Shown here: positions 25,707 through 36,609 of the stretch, piece after piece
How positions within the stretch are numbered: position 1 is the first letter of the stretch
How the letters are laid out: each line of letters starts with the position of its first letter
Assembly: GCA_038373865.1 (NCBI GenBank)
Contig: JAXGGA010002213.1
Coordinates: 1 to 64,000, forward strand
Direction of reading: 5' to 3'
Length of the DNA stretch: 64,000 nt
Origin: Uloborus plumipes
Taxonomy: Eukaryota > Arthropoda > Arachnida > Araneae > Uloboridae
Notes under the pieces: model-generated
Databases searched by the model: none
What the model was told of the DNA's origin: nothing
Seen by the model: the letters and a program-made list of their open reading frames with translations, nothing else
Program-made: the position numbers and the translations under genes

Positions 25707-25819
25707 TTCTCTTGTAACAAAGCATTCTATTGGGTATGTCAACATTATGGTAATAGTAAAAATCCAACGAGCAGCATTCGCCCAATCATCACTCATACAA
25801 AAGTTTTCCAGTAGATCAC
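25707..25819 (-). CDS. SLC38A11: SLC38A11-like, exon 10
   Basis: Residues 274-310 plus the end of a split glycine codon. It encodes DLLENFCMSDDWANAARW followed by the helix TITIMLTYPIECFVTRE; human SNAT11 has VILTYPMECFVTREV at this place. Acceptor ttttag/GT; donor GAA/gtatgt. Confidence 0.94.
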
Positions 25820-25910
25820 CTAAAATGAAAATGCATGTTACAAAATAAATGTTGAAGAAACATTGCACATTTGGTTTAAAAGCTGATAGCATTAATAAGC
25901 TTTTCCTTAC

Positions 25911-26072
25911 CTTGCACTGAACCAGTAAATGTAACATAGCCACAAATTCCAAATATGACTATTATAAGACATGAAAAACCAATGCTTATATGTGTGACAA
26001 AGTTCCATCGGGCTTGAGTAGGATTATCAAGTGCACCATAGAGAAGAAATGAATTATGATGGCACATATAAG
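25911..26072 (-). CDS. SLC38A11: SLC38A11-like, exon 9
   Basis: Residues 220-272 with split codons on both sides (alanine, glycine). It begins YMCHHNSFLLYGALDNPTQA, the highly conserved CHHNSF motif, then a helix (SCLIIVIFGICGYVTFTG). Acceptor ttttag/CT; donor CAAG/gtaagg. The 91-bp intron 9 separates it from exon 10. Confidence 0.95.
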
Positions 26073-26841
26073 CTAAAATAAATAAACATCACGAATTAAA
26101 AAAAGTAACGAGACATTTTTGACATAGCAGTGTTGTATAAAAAAAAAAATCTGAAATCAAACTATTTCAAAAAATTCTAATCCAAACAAATGTAGCTCTT
26201 GGGGGAAAAAATGCTCATTACAGATATGTTTTTTAAAAGTTTGCATAAGCATTTCATATATGTCTCTATAGTGCTGTAGTTGGAAGATAATATTTAGGGG
26301 AACACACTGCACAGATGTCATGGTTTAGAGATCAATTTAACTACTTATGCCAGCTTTGATTTAAGAAACATTTTTTTTAACAGTGGTTTGAAACCAATGA
26401 ACATTAAACTTGCAATACTTTTACACTAATAAATCAAATATTTTAGGGAAAGGTGTTCTCCCTCAAATAAAGTATTGCATGTGAAACTAACTATAAAGTC
26501 AAGTTTAATAGAGAACAAAAATAAGTATTTGATAGATAAGGCAAGATTACATAATTTACAACTCACTGTTAAAATAGTTACAGATTTAAGCACAGTAAAT
26601 CTAGTTTACTGAAATTTATAACTACCAAGACAGAAACTTTGCTTCATATATCGAGAGTACATATGAAAAAATGAGTAGAAATGTATAGCTTAGTATCTGA
26701 TATTCAACCAAAGTTGAGCTCAATAGCAAAATATATACACTCAGGCACATTGAAAATAGCGACCCAAGAAGAAAGCATCGGATTGAAATGAAATTTAATA
26801 CACATAATGATACAGATGAGAGATTCACTTGATCTCAAAAT

Positions 26842-27357
26842 CTAGACAATTGAAAGAATACAGGGTGTGCAAGGACACAAATACAGAGCAACTTCAATAG
26901 CGCGTTGGACCACCTCTAGCTGCAATACATGCCGCCACACTGTTTCTGTAAAAAGGATTTCATTTTTAAAATAGCAAATATTTAAGTTTAAATCTGGCAT
27001 TGAGTTGATTAGACGCCTGATGTTGCCCTGAGGCAGATGGGCCCACAAATTTGTAACAGCCAACTCCAAATCACGCACAGAGTGACACGATGGCATCTCA
27101 CGTTTTAGCTGATCCCACACATGCTCTGTAGGGGATAAGTCGGGGGAGCGGGCCGGTCATGGAAGAGTCTGAAAATTATGTAGGAAGTCTTGAGCAACTC
27201 TTGCTGTGTGCGGACGAGCATTATCTTGCTGGAAAATTGCCCCTGGGAGACCATTTAGGAAAGGTCCTACATGGGGTCGAAGAATATCATCAACGTAACG
27301 TTGGCCGGTTAAGAACCCCCTTCCTGATTTAAACACCATTTCGGCGTGTATGAGCAT
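26842..27357 (-). pseudogene. Tc1 transposase fragment
   Basis: The - strand frame from 27357 reads FLTGQRYVDDILRPHVGPF then GAIFQQDNARPHTARVAQDF, the second catalytic aspartate region (QDNARPH). After a frame break near 27160 it gives ARSPDLSPTEHVWDQLKRE, with the third acidic residue E of the DD34E triad, and LRDLELAV-like sequence to INSMPD. A 48-bp foreign segment (26947-26994) interrupts the gene just after this point; the normal ending (VAACIAARGG) resumes beyond it in another frame. The product would be inactive. Confidence 0.87.
26947..26994 (+). repeat. 48-bp segment identical to 29244-29291
   Basis: It lies inside the Tc1 transposase fragment and matches intron 7 sequence base for base in the same orientation. 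Starts tgtaaaaaggatttca and ends aagtttaaatc. Confidence 0.95.
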
Positions 27358-28053
27358 GGCACAAAACTTGGATCATTTGCATATCACATTACGCTGTACT
27401 TATTTGCCAAGTTTCGACATTGTACAGATTCCCTGTATTTGTCGTTGCTCACCCTGTATTAGTTTAATTGTCTTGATTTTAAGATCAAGTGAGTCTCTCA
27501 TCTGTATCATTATGTGTATTAAATTTTATTTCAATCCGACGATTTCTTCTTGGGTCGCTATTTTCAATGTGCCTGAGTGTATATATTTTTCAAATGTATT
27601 CTCCATATGATGCACAAAACCTTATTTTTTTAAATGAAATTTGGTTGGATTAAGGAATTTAAAGGAACTGCTTGAGTTTGTTTAGTGATTACTTGAATAC
27701 TTATTGTCGAATATATACAGAGAAATTTTAATCATTAAAAAAAATGTTTGCATTGAAACAAATATGTATCTCACTGGTCTATCTTTTTTTGTTCATGTGG
27801 AATAATTGCTTCAAAAAATATTATTTCTTCAAGTAAACTTTACAAAGAGGTCGATTTTTTTTCATAGATTTTTTCTAAATTTAAAATATCTAATAGGTAT
27901 TTACATTGCTGTTTGAAAACAATAGGTGTATTGAAATTGGTATGTGCTATACTGATACCCAAGAGTTGCATTTTTAAGGTGAAAGAGTGAAAATAAGACA
28001 AAGGCTTGTTTGAGTGCTTTTGTCAGGTAGAGAATTAGTCCTACACATATATG

Positions 28054-28063
28054 TGTATATATG

Positions 28064-28155
<92 letters not shown>
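28054..28155. repeat. (TA)n microsatellite
   Basis: Roughly 45 TA units with a few TGTA/TACA interruptions at the left edge. Confidence 0.95.
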
Positions 28156-28158
<3 letters not shown>

Positions 28159-28774
28159 CTCCAAAACTTTACTAACTGTTTAAGTTGAACACTAAAGAAC
28201 TTCACTGCAAATGGTCAAATTACACAGATTTCACTGTAAAGCTGAAGAAATCATGTATGGTGCAACAGAAACATGCAATAAAAATTATACACATATTTTG
28301 TTAAGACCAGGATGGAAAATGAAATAGAGAGAGGTATACGTGCCATGCACACATGCAGACTACAAGAAACTTGTACCTGCTTAAAATATCTATGCCTAAA
28401 TAGAAAACCATTATAAATAATTGAGAACAAGACGTTTTATATAAATTACTTCCTATTTTATTTATTTATTTAAAAATTATGCAAAAAAAAAAAAAAAGAA
28501 AGAAAGAAGAAGCTAACACACAGTATACAAACTCAATGTCCACTATCATCATAAAATACTAACATTTTGTAAGGCATTTTTCTGATAAAATGAAAATGTG
28601 AGAGACAAGGTTTTAAAAGATTTATGAGGAAACAGATACTGTATACACATTGTTACATTGTTTGGGATTCCATAGGAAACTTTCTGCATTAGTATTTAAA
28701 AAGTCTAGCTAAGCAACCTTTAGATAACAAAAAGGAAAATCTTTTACTTAGTTTAATTTAGAGATACCTACCAA

Positions 28775-28935
28775 GCACGGATTCAGAGGGGTCATGGCCC
28801 TAACACTTTAGGTTACTAAATATAGCATTAAACTGCATTTTTGGGCTATATTTTGAAAAAATTGCCACTGACTCCTGTTTATACCCAAATATTTTACATA
28901 AAGCCTTCTTTCCTATAATAACCACTTTCAAATCA
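28775..28935. repeat. Fragment related to the 20280-21500 repeat
   Basis: CCAAGCACGGATTCAGAGG followed by GGTCATGGCCCTAA resembles CCAAGCACGAATTCAAAG and GCTCATGACCCCCTTA at 20296-20333. Later phrases (AAATATTTTACATAAAG and so on) are also similar in order. Confidence 0.4.
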
Positions 28936-29075
28936 GAAGCTGGATCTACCATTGATACTTAAAAACTACAAAACATGCATGCATTTTTTTTGTGAGTTTG
29001 TATGTTGTTTCTCACAGGGAAAAGCTTTTTTTAGTAAAATTGATTTAATAATGACTGAGAAAATAAAAATCTTAC

Positions 29076-29146
29076 CAAATGCTATAACTCCAATAGCTTG
29101 TGTAACTCCTGTATTTGCAAATAAAAACGCATCTGGGGTGACTTCT
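29076..29146 (-). CDS. SLC38A11: SLC38A11-like, exon 8
   Basis: Residues 196-218 with split isoleucine and alanine codons at its ends. It encodes EVTPDAFLFANTGVTQAIGV and IAF, corresponding to the human segment before AFICHHNSF. Acceptor gttttag/A; donor TTTG/gtaaga. At 71 nt it is among the shortest exons, but both junction codons fit the family. Confidence 0.93.
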
Positions 29147-29243
29147 CTAAAACATAAAAAATCATTATTAACTTTTTACTTTTTCACTGTTACTTGTAAC
29201 ATACTGCCATAAAAGAAAAATATCAAACGAACTAGATTTGTTT

Positions 29244-29291
29244 TGTAAAAAGGATTTCATTTTTAAAATAGCAAATATTTAAGTTTAAATC
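29244..29291 (+). repeat. 48-bp segment identical to 26947-26994
   Basis: It lies in the 221-bp intron 7 and is the probable source of the copy found in the Tc1 remnant 2.3 kb away. Confidence 0.95.
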
Positions 29292-29367
29292 ATGATTTTA
29301 AAACTTTAATTTCTGAGTAAGAAGAAAGGATAAAAATGTATAAATAGATAGACAAGAAATGACTTAC

Positions 29368-29447
29368 ATTTCACCAGCCATAGTAAAAGCTCGAACCACA
29401 ACAAAGAGCACAATGGAAACAGCAAAAATCAAGGATAAAAATGAGAC
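29368..29447 (-). CDS. SLC38A11: SLC38A11-like, exon 7
   Basis: Residues 169-194. It encodes a hydrophobic helix, VSFLSLIFAVSIVLFVVVRA, then FTMAGE and the first two bases of an isoleucine codon. Human SNAT11 has a comparable helix after LPLSLYRNIAKL. Acceptor taaatag/GTC; donor AAT/gtaagt. Confidence 0.93.
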
Positions 29448-29523
29448 CTATTTATAAAAACCATGTCATTTTTTATGCATACAAAAATTTACTCTGAATA
29501 TAGTAAACTTAAAATCATCTTAC

Positions 29524-29630
29524 CAAAGAAAGTCTCACAATTGTCCGATATAATGAGAGAGGTAATGTAACAAATAAGGTTGACATAAAAACAATAAAAT
29601 GCCGATTCCCCAAGATAGAACTGCGTGACA
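29524..29630 (-). CDS. SLC38A11: SLC38A11-like, exon 6
   Basis: Residues 134-168 after a split methionine codon. It encodes SRSSILGNRHFIVFMSTLFV then TLPLSLYRTIVRLSL; human SNAT11 has GRHFIIGLSTV then TLPLSLYRNIAKL. Acceptor tttccag/TG; donor TTG/gtaaga. A 76-bp intron leads to exon 7. Confidence 0.95.
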
Positions 29631-32600
29631 CTGGAAAAAAAAAGCATTTTACAGCAAGTAATAATTGGAATATACAAACTGCTAGCTAAAATACGATGAA
29701 CCAATGAAATTTAGTTGAGAAAGAATAAAATTTCAATGAACAGAGATATTTATACAAAATCGAATTTGAAGTGTCATTTAGCACTGAATGTAAGGCTTAA
29801 AAAAGATGGATATAATACATTTCAACAAAGTATAAGGATCAATCAACATTTGGTTTTAGCCATTCAACCTCATACCCTCATATTTGAATTTAACAGGGGT
29901 TCAAGGATCATTTACCTGATTTTATAAAAAATAGTCAAACATGCCAGGGCAATTATTGATATGAATAACAAAAGAACAGACTAGCTAAAATACCAAGCAG
30001 TGTGCACTTCAACTTGCTATTCAGCAGCTCTTTGGTAGTTAAGTCTGGTTGTAGTTACTTAAGTTTGGTAAGTAAGTCAGAGAGAAAATAATAGCTCACT
30101 GCATGATAGGGGGGAAAAAAACAGCCAGCAAAAGTATAACATTAATTATTTCTTAGGCAAGCATTTGAAAGTTAGGCATTTTGAAAGTAGAATTTGATGG
30201 TCTTAATGGATTAGTTTCAATATTTGGTGAGATGACTTGAGAAAAAGATATGATAGTTCTAATTCCCTCAAATTGAATAAAACTTATGTTTGTCTAGTGA
30301 TGAATAATCAAAGATGTGGTTTGCATTAGCATGCTAGACTTTAATTAATATTTAAAATAGCAGCAACAACACATTTAACATAAAAACTTATACAGATCTA
30401 TATTAAAGACATTATTAATATGCATTTATGACATGACGCCAAGCATCTCGCCCTTGTCGTGTTGTTGTCCTCGAGCGTGTACTGAACACGGTCACAGTTA
30501 GTCCCTCATAACCCAGTTACAGTTAGTCTGTTATAGCACAAAAACGATAGCAAAACATTATGAAGAGAAGGCTTCACTCTCGGCCCATACCGTAAAATGG
30601 GGTGAATCGGTACTTTTCAGCTTTGATTGTAATAATAGTTAAAAGATGCTTTTTTTAATTTGATTTTTTGGGTAAAAACTTCAGTCTTGCTTTGCTTTTG
30701 ATAGTCCAAGCAAAGACAAAACATTTTGAACAGTTATTATTTACACATATAGGAATTTAGGAGTGTTACCGAATCACCCCGATGACAGGGGTCAATCGAA
30801 ACACATGTTAAAATTTTTATTTTTTAAAATTTAACCTGTAGTAGGTCTCACAAACATGAGCAATATTGATGGGGGGAATAAGAACAGATAGTTGCTGTCA
30901 AATAAAAATTTATTTTTTATACCAGTAAACGTTTATGATTTGTCAAAATTCAAAACTATTTTGAACTTATGAAAAGTTAAAATAAATTTAAGAAATACTT
31001 TTGAATTGAAAAACAATTTTTTAACATAAATTGAAGCCACTCATGTCGTCCACAAATGCGTACTGGTCCTTAAAACTAGCAGTTGTGGCTTGGCTTAAGT
31101 TGTTTCATAACATGTTCTCGGATGAACGCTGCTTTTTTTTTTAGTTTCTTGAAATCTCTGGGTTTCCGGGATTTTCCTGTAAGATTTTTCCACTTATTCA
31201 TCACTGCCTCTGTGCTAGACTTTTGCTACGTAAAGTCTGTATGACTTTTCCCCATGTATTTTAGGTAAAAAGAAGTCTCCTGGAGCAAAAATCTCTTTAA
31301 ATATGCAACTTTCTGTCATTCTAAGATCTAGTTGCTCATGAGAAGGGATAAACAGTAATAAATCCTTGGCCGTGTTTTGACTAGAAGAATTGCGGTTAGA
31401 ATCATGATTTTTCAAACAGTTACCTTTAAATAAGTTTGAATTGGAACAACAGAACAAAGTGTTCCAATTCACTCCGCAAATCCTTATCCTATGACATTAT
31501 GAAGAACTTTTCCTTTTTATGCCACAATTAAAATATGTTGTCTCTTCTAATGTGGTACTCTGTTGTTCAGATATATGCATAGTTAAAAATTACTATTCTT
31601 GGATTTGAAATATGAAGGGGTCTGTACTTAAAAAGTTTTACAGAGCATGAAAACTTGATGTTTTTTAGCATCCTGTTTGCAGCCTTGCACAGAAGCCAAT
31701 TGCCAGAATGACGAAAATATTTTTTTTCCTACTTCTTATAATATTAATTTTCTAAAAAAAAAATTAACTGCCAAAAATTCACGATGGTATATTAAGTGAA
31801 GAATTTATTTGTATGATCAGGAAGTTTTGTTCCGAATCACCCCGCTATTGCTATACACCTCATTTTACGGTATATATCTTTCATGAGAAGGACAATAGCA
31901 AATTATAAACATTGGTACATTTCTTTAGTCTACATACTGGGAAAAACTGTAACTATGAGCTTCCAGGGACTGTAAATTTTGGAATTCAAGTAAATTAAAT
32001 TGGGACTGAAAGTTTATTCGTTAAAATGGATAATTTGTTGAATTGGTGTTCTACAAAATGGAATTTCACTGTAATTTGTGCTTCAGCAGACTTTTATATT
32101 TGTTTATTAAAAACTTGAAAAAGTCATTGTTTTTACATTTACTTTCATTGACTCATATTAGAGCCATTATCAAGAACATAATTCATTAATTCATATTCCA
32201 TATTACAAATGCTGATTAATGCTTCCTTTTTATGGTTGATAGCCAAGATTAAATGTAAGAACTTGAGCTAAGTTTTAAAACGTGGTTTAGCTGGGTCACA
32301 TAGGTCTGCTTTTGTAGGGCTCATTATTTATCAAAGAAAAAAAACTAGATAAATTTAACAATTCAAACCAATCACTCCAGTAAATGACCAGCAATCATAA
32401 GAATAAGATTTGATGAAACAGAAACACGTCTATTAATTTAATGGGAACCTGCCCTCCATCAAGTAATTTTAATAAGACCAGTTAAAAAATAGAACAGACT
32501 GTTGCAGACAAATAAAATATTCACCTGTCATAAAATTTTGACTATCTCATATCTATTGTGCGATGTTCTTTTATTGTAGTATTTGAAGATCTACTACAGG

Positions 32601-33700
32601 ATAAAATGAAACATAAATGCCAAAACATTTGAGACTTGTACAAGTCCTGGATTATTGATGAGGAAGCCTTCTATCTCAAAAGTTCAAAAATATGGACCAT
32701 ATTACTCCCAATTAAAAAAATATATACAGGGCAATTTTTGCCTCTTACAATTACTTTATCATTTTTCTAACGAATGGCATATTTATTTACATTTTTACAA
32801 TTATCACAATTTGTATATGGCTCTTCACTTGAATTTTGTTACCATGTCTAATGCCTAAAATTTATAATAAAAACGTTTGGAAAACAAAAGCCGAGCAATA
32901 TTTAAAAAGAAATATATACAAATGGTACAATAAATTTATTTTTAAAAATAGTTTCAGTAAAATTTTCATTTTTGCATTAATCATGTAGCATTTTAAAAAT
33001 GCACTTTTAGTACAATAAGCAAATTTCAAAAGGCTCAGTTTATTACACCAATCAGAGGAAGTGAAGTTTTCAACTCAATTATTTTATTCTATAGTGTACT
33101 GGGTTTTGATGTCCAAGGGTTTGTGCTTTTCTTCAAATGGTGTAACTTCCAGATTTTGATAAAACTGTTTTAAACTAAAATATTGAGATACAGTCAGAAG
33201 TTGTAAAACATCATTATCCTATTTCATTTAAAAATTAAGGAATGTAGCTATAAGTTCTAAACATGTAAAAAATTGTTTTACGAAAGGAATTAATTTTTAC
33301 AGGATATAAAAGTTCGGAGAAAGTCTCAACTTCCTTCTTTTATCAACTTTAAGGACTGTATATAACACAAAAGAAAGTCCTGTATAATTAAAGTTGTTTC
33401 TATTAGCTTTGGAAACAAAGGTACACTGTTTATTAAGAAAATATCTTTTGCTTTCTTCAAAATACATTAGTTTGTAATATGCAACTTCTGGTTTCTTCAA
33501 AATGTGTTATTTTTCTGTATACTATTTCATACTGGGTACTTTACATGCTAATTCTTAGACATAAAAAAAAAAATAAGTAAAGGCATCACAAATTGAATTC
33601 ATGGATGTATGTGTTAATTAAGCAATCAATTATCATAACAAATGTGTTTTTACATAAACCACAGATAAGAATAACTAAGATACCAGAAACAATATCTTAC
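29631..33700 (-). other. Intron 5 of the SLC38A11-like gene
   Basis: A 4.1-kb intron. It contains the CCGTAAA-ended TIR element (30588-31872). The remaining sequence is AT-rich with no exon or element recognised. Confidence 0.85.
30588..31872. mobile_element. TIR element with CCGTAAAATG ends, TA target
   Basis: The left end is TACCGTAAAATGGGGTGAAT and the right end, reverse-complemented, TACCGTAAAATGAGGTGTAT. TA lies at each border, fitting TA-targeting Tc1/mariner-type elements. Just inside both ends are further copies of a GAATCACCCCG/CGGGGTGATTC motif (30772 and 31835). A - strand open frame of 85 codons at 31472-31215, followed in another frame by sequence reading MNKWKNLTGKSRKPRDFKK, may be a degraded protein, but I do not recognise it. 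Confidence 0.72.
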
Positions 33701-33766
33701 TATGAAACATTCTCATCAGCACCTTTGTTATGGTGTCCCCAATAATTATATTATAACTTATCATAG
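33701..33766 (-). CDS. SLC38A11: SLC38A11-like, exon 5
   Basis: Residues 112-132 with split alanine and methionine codons. It encodes MISYNIIIGDTITKVLMRMF and H; human SNAT11 has AMISYNIVAGDTLSKVFQRI here. Acceptor ttttag/CT; donor CATA/gtaaga. Confidence 0.95.
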
Positions 33767-35253
33767 CTAAAAGGGAAAAAAACACACAGTTAAAAATTAT
33801 GCAAAGCTAGTGTTTAAACCACATTGAAAGAGTAATATAAATTTTTGGAGAAAAAAAGAAATTAAAAAATGTTAAAAGGAAAAGAATGATGCAGCAAGTG
33901 GTACATCTAGTTAATGCATGAAAATAAAAACTAAACTGCAAAAAATCATTCAAATTTGGATTGATGTAAGAGAGAAAGGGAGGGGGGGGGCAGTATAAGA
34001 GAGTGAAAAAGGTAAGTTAATTGTAAAAGCATTTTTTATAAAAGCATAACTATTTTTCTTCTCTTAAAATAGTGCTCTTCATTATTATGTACTTGATGAG
34101 ATTTTTTCTCTCAAAAGGGACACATAAAAATAAACATTTAATATAAAGATCAAAGAGGTCTTAATAACTATTTTAGGAAACGTGACATCAAAGAAATAAA
34201 TTACTTTTATTTAAAAATTTAAAATGAATTTTAAAGAGTTTATACTCTAAATAAGTCAATTGCGATTCATTTAATCATAATAGAGATAGTGGTGCGTGAG
34301 AGGGGGAGGGATTCCCTTTGAGCATTGCTTACTTTAAAATAATTAATCGAGTAGAGAGAATAGAAATTTCATAGCAAAATTTGGGATAAAATATTGCAAC
34401 ACTTGCGGCTCATTGTATACAAATTTCAGGCATAAGAACAACATTTAGCAAATATATATGTATGTAAATAACAGAAAACAAATCTAAGAAATGAAAATGA
34501 GGTTGACTTAATCAGTATTGAAAATCTTAAGAAAACTATTAACAATTCATTCATTATAGCAACAGTTTTACTTTATAAGATTATTTTAAACTATGCTTTG
34601 GGGGGGGGGGGCATTTTTATCAAGGACAAACACAGAGCTTTAAGTTCTATGTTTTAAGCTATCAAAATTGGTCCTCTTGCACTGTTTGTTTTGGTAATAA
34701 TTATATTATAAGCTTGGCAAAAAAAAAAGTTTGTAGAGATACTTACGGTTTAAGTGATGAAGCTGAACTGTTTTAAAACAAAGTTGCAAAAAATAAATTC
34801 TGAAATGTTTTTTGCTAGCTACAGTGTGTGCAAAGCATTTGATGGCTTGACAGCGTAGTGCCAAAGTCGTAACCCAAATTTTGCTATTAGTAAATCTTTG
34901 TCTTACAGCTTGATTTGGAGGAAATACTTCAATGAATACTGTAAGACAAATATTTTTTTTTCCTTCAAAAATTGTTGTTCATGAATGAAAACCGTACCAG
35001 ATTTTGTTTGTCATTTTGCTTTTAGTTAAATTATCTTAAAATTTCTAGTGGAGTAGCTGACTGCTCCTTCCTTTCCACATTTTTACTGTAATTATTGTTA
35101 TTATGAAAAATATTTTGCCTTTCTTATTCTTTATGTTGTTTCTGAAGATTTTTCCTGTATGTTGGACGTTTTATAAATTAAATTTCTTTTATATTTAAAA
35201 CAAATTTTATTCATACTTTTTTGTATGCTGAGATCTAAAATCTGTATGTATAT

Positions 35254-36372
35254 CAGGGACGTGCCGTCTGGGTAGGCAAGGTAGGCAGTGCCTACCCACG
35301 ATGAAAACATACTAACCTCACCACTTGATTCAATGAAATTTATGCGTTGATTAGAAAAATACATATATATATATTACACAGAAAGAACAGCCAAAAAAGA
35401 AAAAAAATGGAATTTTCCCATTTAGTTCACTTGAAAAGCAGCGACCAACACTGCTTTTCGACCTCCGTATCTATACAATGCTTAGCATCCTGAACACCCC
35501 CGTGCCGCAGCATTTTCCCCCTTCGCATCAGCCAAAGCGCCGGCAGAGGCAGAATGATAAATGCCTCTGTGCGTAAGTCCTAGGTACTGCGCAGCGTTAC
35601 GATTCGTTTTTTCTGTGGTGTTTTGTTTTTAATGAAATGTTTCCATAATTTTCAAATGTTTCGCTTTTTCTGTGTCATATTGTTTCTCACGTTTAAGTTG
35701 AAATCTCAGGATAGTTGTTTCGTTTAAACTTTTTGAAAAAAGACTTAAAAATTAAAGACAGACAGAAAATAGAAAAATTCATGTCATTAGTGTTTGGAAG
35801 TAAATTTCAAAAAATAGCTTTTGGAGTTGATAAGGATGCATTTACTGTCTAGCAAAAAAGTACGGGAACTTTTTTGACGTTATAAGACGGATAGCAGATT
35901 TAGCAGATGTTTATGTGGGAACAAGTTTTTTGTGAAAAATGTGCTTGATTTTAGTTTTGAAAAGTGAACTGAGCCAACTGTTACCAGAAACTGGTGTTGT
36001 TGCAGTTAATTTTGATTATACCAGCCACGATTGCTTCTGTAGAGTTAATATTTTCGGACATAAAAAGAATTAAGAGCAACCTTTCATCTCTTGTTTTGAT
36101 ATCTTTAGAAAAAAAAAGTGAACAAAATTAAAAAAGTCCCCACTGTCAATTTTCATGAAAGTCACGTAGAAAAAAGAATGGATTTTATATAGAATAAGAT
36201 GAATATCTTTGTACATATGTTTATACTAAGGACTACTGAAATATCAATTATATTCATATTGTTTTATTACAAGGTTAACATCATTCGCATTTTCAACATA
36301 TGTATTATTATTCCATAAATCATAAATCATGTCATCTGCCTACCCTGGGCGTTCGTTCACGGCACGTGCCTG
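35254..36372 (+). mobile_element. hAT element with degraded transposase
   Basis: Ends are CAGGGACGTGCCGT and, reverse-complemented, CAGGCACGTGCCGT. The exact octamer ATGTATAT flanks it (35246-35253 and 36373-36380). Inside the right half, the + strand frame near 36020-36110 reads PATIASVELIFSDIKRIKSN, the C-terminal hAT dimerisation signature (family form ASVERxFSxLKRIK with R to L here). At 1.1 kb it is an internally deleted copy. Confidence 0.88.
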
Positions 36373-36407
36373 ATGTATATATATATGTATATATCAGGCT
36401 TGGAGTC

Positions 36408-36605
36408 AATTACGAGAAAATGTAATCGATTACGATTATGATTACGAACATGAAAAAATGGAGATTATAATTACCATTACGATTACAGCCCTCTGTGAAA
36501 TCACTATTACGATTACAACAACGATTAGATTACGTAAAAAAACGTAATCGATTACGATTATCATGTGCCGATTACGATTTCGATTACGCGATTACAGATT
36601 TGTGA
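36408..36605. repeat. Subterminal GATTAC/GTAATC array, left
   Basis: The hexamer-like motif GATTAC and its complement recur more than a dozen times, partly as AATCGATTACGATTA. It mirrors the right array at 40454-40640. Confidence 0.85.
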
Positions 36606-36609
36606 GGAA

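Larger units (their letters stand above)
26738..27579 (-). mobile_element. Deleted Tc1 element with long terminal repeats
   Basis: Ends CACTCAGGCACATTGAAAAT are inverted repeats at least 100 bp long with few mismatches, flanked by TA on both sides. Within lies the C-terminal half of a Tc1 transposase on the - strand. Only 842 bp remain of about 1.6 kb, so it lacks the N-terminal DNA-binding region and the first catalytic aspartate. Confidence 0.88.
26073..29075 (-). other. Intron 8 of the SLC38A11-like gene
   Basis: A 3-kb intron with a Tc1 remnant (26738-27579), a TA microsatellite (28054-28155) and a fragment at 28775-28935 resembling the 20280-21500 repeat. The rest is AT-rich with no other feature seen. 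Confidence 0.85.

Noticed and set aside
25638..25952. 104-codon open frame on the - strand
   Set aside because: It reads through two exons and the short intron between them; its N-terminal part is out of frame with exon 9.
27901..28164. Long (IY)n open frame
   Set aside because: It is the translation of a TA microsatellite.
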